Source: Apis mellifera
Lineage: Eukaryota; Arthropoda; Insecta; Hymenoptera; Apidae
Direction of reading: 5' to 3'
NCBI RefSeq assembly: GCF_003254395.2
Contig: NC_037640.1
Span: 2,443,501-2,507,500, forward strand
Length of the DNA stretch: 64,000 nucleotides
Part shown: positions 37,244-47,455 of the stretch, in pieces
How positions within the stretch are numbered: position 1 is the first letter of the stretch
Layout of the letters: each line of letters opens with the position of its first letter
Position numbers and translations under genes: made by a program
Notes under the pieces: model-generated
What the model saw: only the letters and a program-made list of their open reading frames with translations
Told to the model about the DNA's origin: nothing
Databases searched by the model: none

Positions 37244-37645
37244 CAGTGTTTCTCAACCTATGCATTCGATTTCTGTTCGAATAATATTTAAAGTAATATT
37301 TCATTGTTTGTCATCGTTTCGATTTGATTTCCTATTGATTTAAAATATTTGTTTTAAATAACTATTAATTGACACTTGTTTTCGATTAATAAATTCATTT
37401 ATTACATCTCATATTAATATATCCTCTACCGATTCATTCAATTAAATAATGTATTATTTAATTTATTTCAATAAAATTATTTCCAATATATTTTATTCCA
37501 TAATTTTAATTAAATTTAAAAGATAAATTAAAAAATATAATTTCATTCGTTAATATAATATACATATATATTAATTCGAATTTTTAAAATTTTTGGATCG
37601 TGATCGTAATCACGAATAAATATGCAAAAAGGTTGAGAGACACTG
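37244..37645. mobile_element. Nonautonomous element with hAT-like terminal inverted repeats (402 bp)
   Basis: The ends are CAGTGTTTCTCAACCT at 37244-37259 and AGGTTGAGAGACACTG at 37630-37645, inverted matches at 15 of 16 bases. The interior is strongly AT-rich with no reading frame, as in miniature hAT elements. The flanking octamers (ATTTGGAC, ATGCTAGA) do not match, so the target duplication has decayed or is absent. It sits 384 bases upstream of the second IS4 exon. Confidence 0.6.
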
Positions 37646-38028
37646 ATGCTAGAGCATAGTCACCGATGCTTAAAGTCACCTCTCATAGAACTTCATCCCC
37701 CGTCTCCGACCTAGTTTAGAAACTAGCTGAATTTAAACGTTTGGTTATAGAATACGCGTATGTTGAAATAAAATTGATTTCGTGTAAATCGATGTAAAGA
37801 AAGAAAGAAAAAAGAAAAAAGGAAAAAAAATAAAGCGAAACACATCGGTCTCTCCCCCTTCCGACGACGCTTCACCTCCGATTAGACATTACTTTACTCC
37901 CATCTCCCATCAGGTTAGGTCATAGAACGCTAGTTAACCACATAGTTGTGTAGCTTAAGTAGCGTGAGTATTAGTGTAATAGAGTAGTAAGTAGTAAAGT
38001 GTGGCGGGGTGTGTGTGTTTTGGGGCAG

Positions 38029-38132
38029 GTTCATCACGGCGTTCTCGCAAGGCATAGAACTGGATATGGATCTGCGCACGTTGCGTGCGATACGCGTGTT
38101 GCGACCGCTCAAACTTGTCTCCGGCATACCGA
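38029..38132 (+). CDS. cac: Cav2 alpha-1 alternative exon 4b: IS4 voltage sensor, version 2
   Basis: 104 nt, phase 2 in and 1 out, with acceptor GGGGCAG and donor CCG A|GTGAGT. It reads FITAFSQGIELDMDLRTLRA and then IRVLRPLKLVSGIP. It has one more codon than exon 4a and a longer, more acidic S3-S4 loop. The helix keeps the same arginines but has T, A, I and G where 4a has M, S, F and K. The spacing within S4 is normal, so both versions should make working sensors with different gating. It is incompatible in frame with 4a. Confidence 0.94.
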
Positions 38133-39182
38133 GTGAGTAGCGTTTCAATACAATCGGCCATGAAAATCAAGCCGAATCGAACGAAACGGCCTCGTGTTTT
38201 CTTTCTTCGTTTTTTTTTTTCCCTTGATCGAAAATGATTAATTTTTAACGATTCTTGAATATTAGTGACACTTTATCGCGATTATTATTCAGATTTTTTT
38301 TTTTTTTTGTTTGAGACAAAATTTCGACGGTTCTCGATCGATCAAGTAGATCGAGCGCGAAATTTGAATGATGTATATATATATGATTCGAGTATCGGCT
38401 CGAGAATTTTTTGAAATTGACTGAGATATGATATTATTTAGGAAGAATTTTTCTTCTTTTTTTCTTCTTTTTTTATTAGAATAAGAATTGAAAACGCGAG
38501 GCTCGATGCTCGAGGAACGCGCGTTCGTCTCTTCCGAGTTCTGCAATTCGGATACTTCGGGGAATCGGATTTGGATCCGTTCGTTGAAACGTTTCCATTT
38601 TTATCGATAGCTGCTACGTAGATCCGATTATACGAGCGAAACCAACCGGACTAAACGTTATCAGACGTAAAGCTCGTAGATCAGTGTAGTATTTAATTAT
38701 TATATGCAAGTATATATTTCTATATCTATATATCTACACGTAGTTGCCTTGCAACGTTAGAACGATTATTTTTTTTTGTTTATTACGTAGCACCACCCAA
38801 ATAGATTATATCTTTTGAGAGTTGTATGCTGTGTCCATGTATAACAACAACAACAACGAAGTATCTCAATTGTTTATCCGTTTATAACGTCTCGAAATCC
38901 TATATTCTTTTCGAATTAAAAAAAACAGAAAAGAAAAAGAAAATATAACAATAATGTAATAATGAAATTACACGGGAAGGTTGTAAGAGAGAGCACGCAC
39001 GCTTCCCCGAGCAGCGAGGAAAAGAAAAGAAAAGAAAAGAAAAAGAAAAAGAAACGCGAGGAGAAAAGAAAAAAGAAAGAAAAATGAGTCGAGTTAAAGA
39101 TAAAAAAAAAAAAAGACACGTGAATCGCTTAGTGGGCGCGGTGGTTGGGCCTAATTACTCCTATCGAATGTTTTCTAAACAG
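38133..39182 (+). other. cac: Intron between IS4 and IS5
   Basis: 1.05 kb of AT-rich DNA with poly-T (38291-38308), an AAAAG-type run (39020-39090) and no further exon. Confidence 0.8.
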
Positions 39183-39338
39183 GTCTCCAGGTGGTGCTCA
39201 AGTCTATTATCAAGGCAATGGCGCCGCTTCTGCAGATCGGCCTGCTGGTACTTTTCGCCATCGTGATATTCGCCATCATCGGCCTCGAATTCTATTCGGG
39301 GACCCTGCATAAAACGTGTTACAGCATTAGGGATATCA
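39183..39338 (+). CDS. cac: Cav2 alpha-1 exon: IS4-S5 linker, IS5 and start of the pore turret
   Basis: 156 nt, phase 1 in and 1 out (ATC A|GTGAGT), 51 whole codons beginning LQVVLKSIIKAMAPLLQIG. The IS4-S5 linker (SLQVVLKSI) is followed by the IS5 helix (residues ~14-35, with LLVLFAIVIFAIIGLEF) and the extracellular turret (YSGTLHKTCYS). It is nearly invariant across Cav2 channels. The C residue in KTCYS is one of the conserved turret cysteines. Confidence 0.96.
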
Positions 39339-39504
39339 GTGAGTAATCTCCGAGTATTTCTTTCGTTCTAATAAAAGAGAAAAATGGAAAAGAAAAGAAA
39401 AGAAAAATAAAAGGACAATGAAAGCAAGGAAAGGAAGGAAGGAAGGAAAGAAGATGGTCAAACCAGACCAGAGAGAGATCGGTCTGACGTTCACTCTGTT
39501 GTAG

Positions 39505-39725
39505 ATGTAATCGTGAAGGAGGGCGAACAGGCGAGCCCGTGTAACACGGACAACAAATCCGAGGCGCCATTCGGGGCCCACGTGTGCGACGCGAACATCT
39601 CGACGTGCATGGATCACTGGGAGGGACCAAACTTCGGCATCACCAGCTTCGACAACATCGGATTCGCCATGCTCACTGTCTTCCAGTGCATCACTATGGA
39701 GGGCTGGACTGCCATATTGTACTGG
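39505..39725 (+). CDS. cac: Cav2 alpha-1 exon: domain I pore loop
   Basis: 221 nt, phase 1 in and 0 out (TAC TGG|GTAAAG). The turret, with CNTDN, HVCDA and STCMD cysteines, leads to GITSFDNIGFAMLTVFQCIT and MEGWTAILYW. The glutamate in MEGW is the domain I selectivity-filter residue that binds calcium. The exon is separated from the preceding one by only 166 bases. The donor is slightly off consensus but gives the family sequence W|TNDALGS at the junction with 42079. Confidence 0.96.
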
Positions 39726-42078
39726 GTAAAGCAAGAGATATGTCCTTCAGTGTTAAAAAACTCTCTCTCTCTCTCTCTCTGTCTTTCTCTGTTCTCTCTT
39801 TGTCTCTCCACCCCTCTCCACCCCCATTAAAAGAATTGTGTAAACGTTTCTCCTTCGTGTTCGCGCACGTTGAAAGCCTTGACACGGCTCGATGTCTCGG
39901 AATTTCCATTCCCCTCTTTGGATTCGATCCCTTTTTTGTGTATTCCCCTCAGAAGCATCCCTCGCGTGGAATCGATGGTTCAAGAGCAAATGACCCAGCG
40001 TTGTTCCATTCGACGAGTACGTTTCTCATTTATTTCTAATTACGTTTAGAAATATTCGTGAATTCAACTAAATTAATGAAACTTTGTATTTGTTGGAGAA
40101 AGATTATATAGCAAGTTTTTTTTTTTTTGATGGTTTATTATATTTGAACGAATTTTAAAGTAATATTGTCGAAAGATGATCTTGATACGAACAGTTTTTG
40201 GTAACAATTTATAACAATTTTGTATTTATTAAAGATTAAATTGATTTAAAAATTGTATACATGGATTAATATAAAATGTTCGTGATATTAAAAATATTAT
40301 GTTCCAAGGGTTGGTTTTAATTTCTCAAAAATTCCCATTGAAAAAGAGAATTGCTCTATGAATTAATCACAAAGTTTCGTTAAAAATTTTCAAGTTAGAT
40401 CTGAATCTAAAACTGTATATTTCAATTGCTTGCCATCCATCCCTAATTTTCAATGTCTACTTCAAATTTCTCTAAATGTTTCGTCGTTCCACGCAACCAT
40501 CCCCATCCCCCCCTTGTCGATCATCCCTTATCTGTGTGTTTATCTGTTTCTTTCTCTCTCACTTTATCACTCTGTGTCTGCCCGATGACGTTTCGCTTCC
40601 GCCATTACGTTTTATCGTAATCGAGGAGAAGTGCTTGCAGATGTTTAAACAGCCTAACACTGACCTACATGTTCACCTTGCTCAGTATAACACTGTCAGT
40701 TTCAGCCCTCTTTGCAAATCTCTTGGTGTTAATCGCATTTTTTTCTTTTTTTTTTTTTTATCATAAGCTTCGTGTCCCCTGGAAACTCGAAGAACTTCGA
40801 ATCATTTCAATTCGATCCTCGTTCAAAATCTGGAGGATCTTGAATTTCTTCGATTTGGTTTCTACGCGCACGATGATCGATATTTTTTTTCGATAGAAAA
40901 AAATGAGAGATCTTTTTGTTTTCCTTTTTTTTTTTTTAATATAAATATTCTGAGTGTTGAGAAATGGCACTGTGATATCTATGAAATTTTTATTTGTTTA
41001 TTTGTGTCTGCCATGTTTTAACTGTGTCTTCTTTTTTTTTATTTTTTTTAATTGTTGCAATCGCGAACGTTGTCGTGATCTATGAACTTAATAAATTGAT
41101 AAGTCAAATTTAGTTTTTACATAATTAATGATTCATAGTCCTACATGATGAGAATATGAATCATTGAGGATCGCGTGTTACGCTACTTTGTTTTCTTATC
41201 CCAATATACAATTGGAAATAGAATACGATAATTGGTTTTTATAAAGGGGCCCGTGCAGGATCGATAATGCTGTCGATATTGCACGAGTATTGACAATATT
41301 CTCGATATAAATGAATATTGACAATATCAATAATTATATATATATGGATAAGTATCGACAATATCATTGATCGTGTGTTTTAGAAAAGATTAAAATTGAA
41401 AATACTATTTTAAAATTGTTAATATCTAGATTCGAGTTTTCTTTTCGGTTAATTTATATATTTCAGTATCTGAATATATCCAAAATTTTTCACTTTTCAT
41501 TTAATTCTCTAATAACAAAATTATAAATTAATAATCTTGGAATCTTGGATCGATGGAAGATCAAATAATTGCAATTCGTTTAAATTTAGATTTGAAAAAA
41601 ATTTCAATCAAAGAAGGATATCCAAGTTTCAATATCTTAGATTCCAAATATCACAATAAAGCAACCAGATAAATCAAATATCCAATTAATTTTGAGAAAT
41701 TAAGAAACCTCCTTTTTTTTTAACTTACATGTTCAAGTAAATATTTATTGAATGACGATCGTGTACAGGCCTCTTTAACAACCCAGTGCTGTTTCTTGCA
41801 GAAGAGAAATTAAAAAAAATCAAATCAAAGATATTGAAATTGAACAGTCTCTCTCTCTAGAATCGTTGGATGTGAAGATGTTAGAAAGGGGAATGGGAGA
41901 AAAAAGTCGAAGCGAATTATTTAAGCGTCTCTATGTGTCGTCTATGTGTCGTAAACATGCCAATGATGTTTGGTTTCGATCATCGCGATCGATGCGCGTG
42001 TAACAGCTGTGTGGAATCGGTGACTCGCGCTCGCACACGTAACATATGGGCTTCACGTGGCTCTGGTCAAATTTGCAG
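39726..42078 (+). other. cac: 2.35-kb intron after the domain I pore exon
   Basis: Contains CT runs (39759-39805), poly-T runs, and three copies of a TATTGACAATAT-like motif at 41288-41375 interspersed with AT runs. No additional exon with family similarity was seen. Confidence 0.75.
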
Positions 42079-42182
42079 ACAAACGACGCTCTTGGCAGCA
42101 CGTACAACTGGATTTACTTTATACCATTGATCGTCCTTGGCTCATTCTTCATGCTGAACTTAGTTCTCGGTGTTCTGAGCGG
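42079..42182 (+). CDS. cac: Cav2 alpha-1 exon: IS6
   Basis: 104 nt, phase 0 in and 2 out (AGC GG|GTGAGT). It starts TNDALGSTYNWIYFIPLIVL and continues GSFFMLNLVLGVLSG. This is the IS6 inner helix lining the pore, with the conserved FFMLNLVLGVLSG end that connects to the beta-subunit binding helix. The acceptor is ATTTGCAG. Confidence 0.96.
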
Positions 42183-42927
42183 GTGAGTATCTTCATTCTT
42201 GAATCCTCCTTGTGTTAACCTACTTTATTTTCTCTCAATGGCCATTTTTTACCGAAGGACCATTTTTACGACAAATCTGCGCCCAACACAAAGTCACTGA
42301 GAGACATTCGAATTAAAATTGGTTAATTCTCCATCGATTTTGGGATGTACACGATATACAGGATGGGTTATTTGATCCAATAATATTGATTATTTGTCCA
42401 ATTATTCTGTTAGATTTGGTGATCTTGAAAGAAAAGATAATATATTACTATCTTAAAAATCGTTACAATTGAAATTGTTACGGCTATTAAATGGCTCGTC
42501 CTGTACAAATATAATACGCGGATAACAAGGACGAATTATAAAGGACCCATTCTCCAATATAAAATAAAATCTTGAGGAAATAAGAAACGATATATATTGT
42601 TTATAAGAAGAATTATTTCGATATTGCTTATCCAACTTCATCTCGAAGATAATAACAATAATAATTACAAAACGAGACGTAAGAATCTTACAACAGCAAG
42701 AAGAAAAAATTGTTCAAATTCTCTTTTCTTCGTCCTTGTTACCAGCGCAGGTCGCATAAGGCCATTTGTCGGGCAAATAATCTTGATTCGTCACTTTGGA
42801 GGGGAATTCCTTCGATCGAAGTGCGAACGACCCTGCGCCGGGTCAGGTTTTCCCCTTCCCCCTGATCCCCTCTTCCCCTCTCCCCAATGGAAAGAAACGG
42901 CCGATTACCTTTCTTTTTGTTCGTCAG
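42183..42927 (+). other. cac: Intron before the first I-II linker alternative exon
   Basis: 745 bases. The right-hand third (42740-42925) is more GC-rich and less repetitive than usual for these introns, which may reflect splice-control elements. No exon seen. Confidence 0.7.
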
Positions 42928-43043
42928 GGAGTTTTCGAACGAAAGAACACGCGTCGAGAGGCGGGCGGCTTATCAGAAAGCAAAGAGAAAGCGTCTATTC
43001 ACGACTGCGTTCAGTGCCTACTTAAAGTGGATCACTCAAGCAG
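42928..43043 (+). CDS. cac: Cav2 alpha-1 alternative exon 8a: I-II linker with divergent beta-binding site
   Basis: 116 nt, phase 2 in and 1 out. It reads EFSNERTRVERRAAYQKAKR and then KRLFTTAFSAYLKWITQA. It corresponds to the alpha-interaction domain exon but lacks the QQxE...L start of the motif, replaced by basic residues. It keeps Y, W, I and the following E that contact the beta-subunit groove. It agrees with exon 8b at 14 of 38 residues. The donor GCAG|GTTTCT is weak, which fits regulated use. A comparable pair exists in the fly gene. Beta binding is probably altered; Gbeta-gamma contact at QQxER should be lost (inference). Confidence 0.9.
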
Positions 43044-43843
43044 GTTTCTCGAAAACGATCGATCTTCCCTCAACTTTATCCGCGCGCTAGTCGTTTACTC
43101 GCGCTACTTGCTCCGCGAGCCCGCCCATTCGAGTCGCCAGTGGCCAGTAGTGTAGCTAGAGTAACGCACCGCCAGTGGTAGTGACCCACGACTTTTCTCT
43201 CCCGAAGAGAGAAAGTATTTCGAGGATATATAAATGTCACGGATAACACGCAAACGTAAAATCCCTTAGCTAGATTGGGATTGGATATCGTTGAAATTTG
43301 GAATTTTATTTATTTTCCTTATTTGTATTCTTGATTTATAAAATGCACGTTTCGAGAAATTATTTTAATGTTTGTTATATTTACGAGGAGATTATATTTA
43401 CGTAATCTGTGTATTTATTTATAGGATTATTTAGAATCTTTGAAATAAAACTTATATTTTCTTTTTATTTTATCAAATAAAATTTTAGAATTTTATAAAT
43501 GTATTCAATTCCGTGAACGGTATAACGAGATTAAACTTGTTTTACTTGAAATAAAAAAATTGTGCAAAATGAAAATTAAATTCATTTGTGACTAAACTAA
43601 GGAAACTAAGTACAAATATCTATCGAATGAAATAACAAATATTAAAATAAAAAAGAAAAGTACAAATTTTACTCGAATATTCACATTCGAACGACGAGAA
43701 TTTATTTCAATATGATCCAATCTCGCAGTATACACTCGAATATTCGCTAGAGAAAACGTATTTCTTGAAAAACAAATGTACCAAGTATTTATCTCGAAAC
43801 GCAACCCCGCAATGCCCCTCTATCATCTATGTAACGCTTGTAG
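43044..43843 (+). other. cac: Intron between the two I-II linker alternatives
   Basis: 800 bases; the first 170 are GC-richer, the rest AT-rich. A joined product of 8a and 8b would shift frame, so this intron and the flanking exon act as an either/or cassette. Confidence 0.75.
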
Positions 43844-43959
43844 AGAGTTTGCGAAGGAGAGAGAAAAGGTGGAGAACCGGCAGTCCTTCCTCAAATTGCG
43901 AAGACAGCAGCAGCTCGAGCATGAACTGTACTGTTACCTGAATTGGATCTGCAAAGCAG
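43844..43959 (+). CDS. cac: Cav2 alpha-1 alternative exon 8b: I-II linker with canonical beta-binding site
   Basis: 116 nt, same phases and exact length as 8a. It starts EFAKEREKVENRQSFLKLRR and contains the alpha-interaction domain QQQLEHELYCYLNWICKA with E supplied by the next exon. Compared with the consensus QQxExxLxGYxxWIxxxE, only the glycine before Y is changed (to C). This is the high-affinity site for the cytoplasmic Cav-beta subunit, which promotes surface expression. The donor GCAG|GTTAGA is also weak. Confidence 0.96.
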
Positions 43960-44216
43960 GTTAGAAAGTCAACACGCCCAGCTACATACAATTATCAATC
44001 GTCCTTCACCAAGCCTGATTGATGCCTCCTTAGGAGAAAAACTTTCGTTGCTTTCGTCCAATTTTTCTTTCCCCCCTTTTTTTTACGCCTCGTCCAACGA
44101 TGATTTTTCTTTCCTCTCTCTCTCTCTTTCTTTCTTCCTTTTTTTTCATTTCATTTCGCTCCTTCCTCGATTCGATCATTGTGCACGAGGATTAAACGCT
44201 CTGCTGTTGTTTATAG

Positions 44217-44276
44217 AGGAGGTAATACTCGCGGAAGAAAGGACCACAGAAGAGGAGAAGAAGCACATATTAGAAG
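44217..44276 (+). CDS. cac: Cav2 alpha-1 exon: I-II linker, acidic segment
   Basis: 60 nt, phase 1 in and 1 out. It reads (E)EVILAEERTTEEEKKHILE. The EEVILAE motif directly after the beta-binding helix is typical of Cav2 channels. The acceptor TTATAG and donor GAAG|GTTCGT are short of consensus, but flanking phase and sequence agree. Confidence 0.92.
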
Positions 44277-44348
44277 GTTCGTGAAATATTCGTTATTAAA
44301 ATTTAATATCTCGAAGATACGCTACGATTTCTCTTTCGATGTTTGTAG

Positions 44349-44441
44349 GAAGAAAAAGAGCCGAGGCGAAGAAGAAGAAGCTCGGCAAGAGCAAAAGTAC
44401 GGACACGGAGGAAGAGGAAGGCGATGACGACCAGGACGACG
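44349..44441 (+). CDS. cac: Cav2 alpha-1 exon: I-II linker, basic-then-acidic segment
   Basis: 93 nt, phase 1 in and 1 out, 72 bases after the previous exon. It reads RKRAEAKKKKLGKSKSTDTE and then EEEGDDDQDD. It has a lysine-rich half followed by an acidic half, and S/T residues that could be phosphorylated. The donor is GACG|GTGAGT. It is cytoplasmic; no specific function is assigned. Confidence 0.9.
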
Positions 44442-45109
44442 GTGAGTTGTATTTTTCCCTTTCTATTAATTTGCGATGATTCTTCTTAATTAATCCCTCT
44501 CGAAAAAGGAAATTGATTTTTTCCACCAGTGTTTCTCAACCCTTTTCTAATATTCTTTACACAATTCGAGTAACTGTTATAATTAACTCTCTCTAGAGAA
44601 TAATTAATTAGTTAAGTTAAATTTTAATCTATAAAATAACAACGATAGTTCTTAGATAATCTTAGACAATATACATCCTAATAACTTTTATTAGGATTTT
44701 TATATATATATATCTTGTCAAACAAATAGACACGATCGGGTTGAGAATCACTGACACGATCCAGGCGAGCGAAGAACGAAAAGAGTCGATGTTTACGACG
44801 TTATATTATCTCGTACGTAAAACGAATCTCGAAACATTGACTCGCTTTCCATTTCACTTGGACCCTCCCTTCCATATATATATATATTCATCGTTCATTG
44901 TGATCGACACGTTAATAAACCAACAGTCAAATGGTCCCACGAATAATTATCATTTCCTTCTTGTGCATTATTGCGTAGAGTTAGAATTGTTCGTGGGACG
45001 ATCTGACGTTTCCCTCTGATTTCTGTTTCGGATAAAGAGCCGAAAGATTTAATATTCCACGGCGACGAACATTCTAAACACACGCTATCAGATGCTCCTC
45101 TTGTTTCAG
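44442..45109 (+). other. cac: Intron before the 21-nt microexon
   Basis: 668 bases, a third of it a hAT-like element (44527-44753). It also has a TA run at 44700-44713. Confidence 0.8.
44527..44753. mobile_element. Miniature element with hAT-like terminal inverted repeats (227 bp)
   Basis: The left end CAGTGTTTCTCAACCC and the right end GGGTTGAGAATCACTG match as inverted repeats at 15 of 16 bases. The interior is AT-rich and noncoding. The termini resemble those at 37244-37645, pointing to a shared family. The flanking octamers TTTTCCAC and ACACGATC do not match. It begins 86 bases after an exon end. Confidence 0.65.
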
Positions 45110-45130
45110 TGCCTAAGAAAAAACTGAAAG
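45110..45130 (+). CDS. cac: Cav2 alpha-1 21-nt microexon in the I-II linker
   Basis: Acceptor TTGTTTCAG and donor AAAG|GTAACT enclose 21 bases, phase 1 in and 1 out. They code for V-PKKKLK-G with the neighbouring split codons. Inclusion or skipping both keep frame: DDVPKKKLKGFSR versus DDGFSR. It adds a basic patch after the acidic run. Strong splice sites and fitting phase support it; its use may be alternative. Confidence 0.75.
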
Positions 45131-46623
45131 GTAACTACAACCAGTCAGTGTCACGATTCGATGCAAAGAGCAACGAGGCTGTATCCGTAAATTCTTATTC
45201 GTTATATGTTTTTGTGCCCTTTTTTTTTTTTCTTTTCCTTTTCTTTTCGAACATCATTTCGTTTTATTTCGTATATCGCATTATTGAATATATATTTCGC
45301 AACACGCATATAATACACGCAGGAACAAGAAAACAAGATGATGAAATGTGCGATAACTCAGGATCCTATATATTTTGGATCTCGAGATTAAATATTGTTA
45401 ATGTAAGTAAAGGGATGTATTTTCTTTTTTTTTTTTTTAATTTTTCGAAACGTTTGAATCAGATTGGTGAAAGAATTGGGATAAAATTGAGAAGAGAAAT
45501 TGTATGGGATCCTGAGCGTCAATGTGAATTACGAATTTGGATATAATCACGTAGTTGAGAAATACATATATGTACATCTACACACGTAACGAAGATGGAA
45601 ATTGTGTACGATAGAGATCGGATTCTTCGAAATTCTTAACACAATTTCGCTGGAAATCGAGTTCACTTTATCCTCTTTTTTCTAGGAATTGCTTCTGTTG
45701 GCTGGCGTGATTGATTATGTGTATATTTATGTATATTTATCCGACCAACCGAGGGCATTCGCGACAATCTTTCATCTTTTAATTGTTCATGAATTCGATG
45801 AAGAATAAATTCGCCTTTTTCAATTTCAAGATAAATTTTGTGGAGAGAGAGAGAGAGAAATTTATTACATTATTATTAATAATCTACTCTCCTGCTTCTT
45901 CTTTGAATAATTAATCTATGAAATGAAACGACACAATGATCACATATTTTAATTCTACTTGGATAAAAATAAAACATTAAATAACGATGAAAATTTTTCT
46001 CTCATCGATACAAAATTTATCAAATTCATTATTTCTCGCGAATGTCTCGGGGGTGAAAATGTGTATCCACGTGGTCCAAGTACGTCCAACAGTGGAGGAA
46101 ATAATGATAATAATTAATGTTTTCATGTAGTGTACAGCGAGAGAAATATGTTTATATACAAAAATAGATGGCCGCGTAGAAGGAAATATTGATTAAATTC
46201 GTAGATGGATAGATCTAGATAGAAACACGCTTGTTAGAGTACGTTCATAGAATAGATGTGTCTCTGTCTTATATATATATATACGTAATGCCTAATTGAT
46301 TTTCTCGATCGAAAAATTGAAAAAAAATAAATAAATAAACGAACGAATGAGAGAAAGATCTAGAAAACAAATGGAGGAAGAATGTTTCTTTCGATATGGG
46401 ATCGTATCGGTAAACTTTCTCCAATGCAAACGTTTTCCTCCCGGAAAAATAATTCTCCTTATCGATATTATCGAGAAATAGTTTGCTCGTAACTACAACA
46501 CGATTATACAACGGATAAATTTCATTGGAGAAATAAGTTTAGAGAGAGAGAGAATTACAAGAGAATCGAAAATCGAAAATGTCCGAAATAACGGCTGAAA
46601 CGATGGATTTGCTGGTTTTCTAG
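45131..46623 (+). other. cac: 1.5-kb intron before the IIS1 exon
   Basis: AT-rich, with poly-T (45428-45439), a GA run (45844-45858), TA runs (46272-46282) and no further exon seen. Confidence 0.75.
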
Positions 46624-46824
46624 GCTTTTCGAGATCCTCCTCGACGAAAGAGAAGGGACCTTGCAAGCAGTTCTGGCTGGCCGAGAAAAGATTCAGGTAC
46701 TGGATACGAAAATCCGTGAAATCGCAAAAATTCTACTGGTTCGTCATCGTTCTCGTGTTCTTCAACACCGTCTGCGTAGCTGTGGAGCATTACGGTCAGC
46801 CCCAATGGCTGACCGACTTCCTCT
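46624..46824 (+). CDS. cac: Cav2 alpha-1 exon: end of I-II linker and IIS1
   Basis: 201 nt, phase 1 in and 1 out (CTC T|GTGAGT). FSRSSSTKEKGPCKQFWLAE and RRFRYWIR-like basic residues (here KRFRYWIRKSVKSQKFYW) precede IIS1 (FVIVLVFFNTVCVAVEHYG) and the S1-S2 loop QPQWLTDFLY. It is a standard start of domain II. Upstream splice phase fits both the microexon and its skipping. Confidence 0.95.
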
Positions 46825-47027
46825 GTGAGTATATCAAATAATTTAATAATGAAACGATCAAATAAAAGATCACTTCTCTTGATAAATATTATACTTGAAG
46901 TATCAATTTAGTTTTCTTCAATTTGAAGAAAGTAGTAATAAAAATTAATCGATTGATTTATAATTACAACTAAAGAAAATTGTTTAAGGAGAGAACTTGA
47001 ACTAACATGTATATTTATCCTGGACAG

Positions 47028-47455
47028 ACTTCGCAGAGTTCGTGTTCCTGGCTCTGTTCATGTTGGAGATGTTCATCAAGGTGTACGCGCTCGGCCCTCG
47101 CACATACTTCGACTCGAGCTTCAATCGTTTCGACTGCGTGGTCATCTCGGGATCGATCTTCGAAGTGATCTGGTCCGAGGTGAAGTCCGGCTCTTTCGGC
47201 CTCTCCGTCCTACGTGCCCTTAGACTCCTGCGAATTTTTAAGGTCACCAAATACTGGAAGAGCCTGAGAAACCTCGTAATATCGCTGCTCAGCTCGATGC
47301 GTAGCATCATCTCCCTGCTCTTCCTGCTCTTCCTCTTCATTCTCATATTCGCGCTGCTCGGTATGCAGCTGTTCGGCGGCCAATTCAACTTCGATTCAGG
47401 CACGCCGCCCACCAACTTCAACACCTTTCCCATCGCGCTGCTCACTGTCTTCCAA
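47028..47455 (+). CDS. cac: Cav2 alpha-1 exon: IIS2-S5 and first part of the domain II pore
   Basis: 428 nt, phase 1 in and 0 out (TTC CAA|GTAAGT), 142 whole codons. IIS2 contains FVFLALFMLEMFIKVYALG, IIS3 FDCVVISGSIFEVIW, and IIS4 LSVLRALRLLRIFKVTKYW with five spaced basic residues. The S4-S5 linker and IIS5 (SLLFLLFLFILIFALLGMQ) precede the turret and pore helix NTFPIALLTVFQ. Domain II has a short turret, as in other calcium channels. Confidence 0.97.

Larger units (their letters stand above)
33670..38028 (+). other. cac: 4.4-kb intron between the two alternative IS4 exons
   Basis: Low-complexity DNA containing CT/TCTA runs (33970-34100), poly-T runs, an imperfect ATT microsatellite (34597-34705), a CA run (35708-35731) and two elements with hAT-like termini (listed separately). 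No third IS4 copy was found. Length and repeats may matter for splice choice, since mutually exclusive pairs rely on elements in this intron; no paired element was identified. Confidence 0.7.

Noticed and set aside
40636..40760. Possible exon after TGCTTGCAG in the intron following the domain I pore
   Set aside because: Frame is short, runs into poly-T, and does not match the expected IS6 sequence, which is fully accounted for at 42079.
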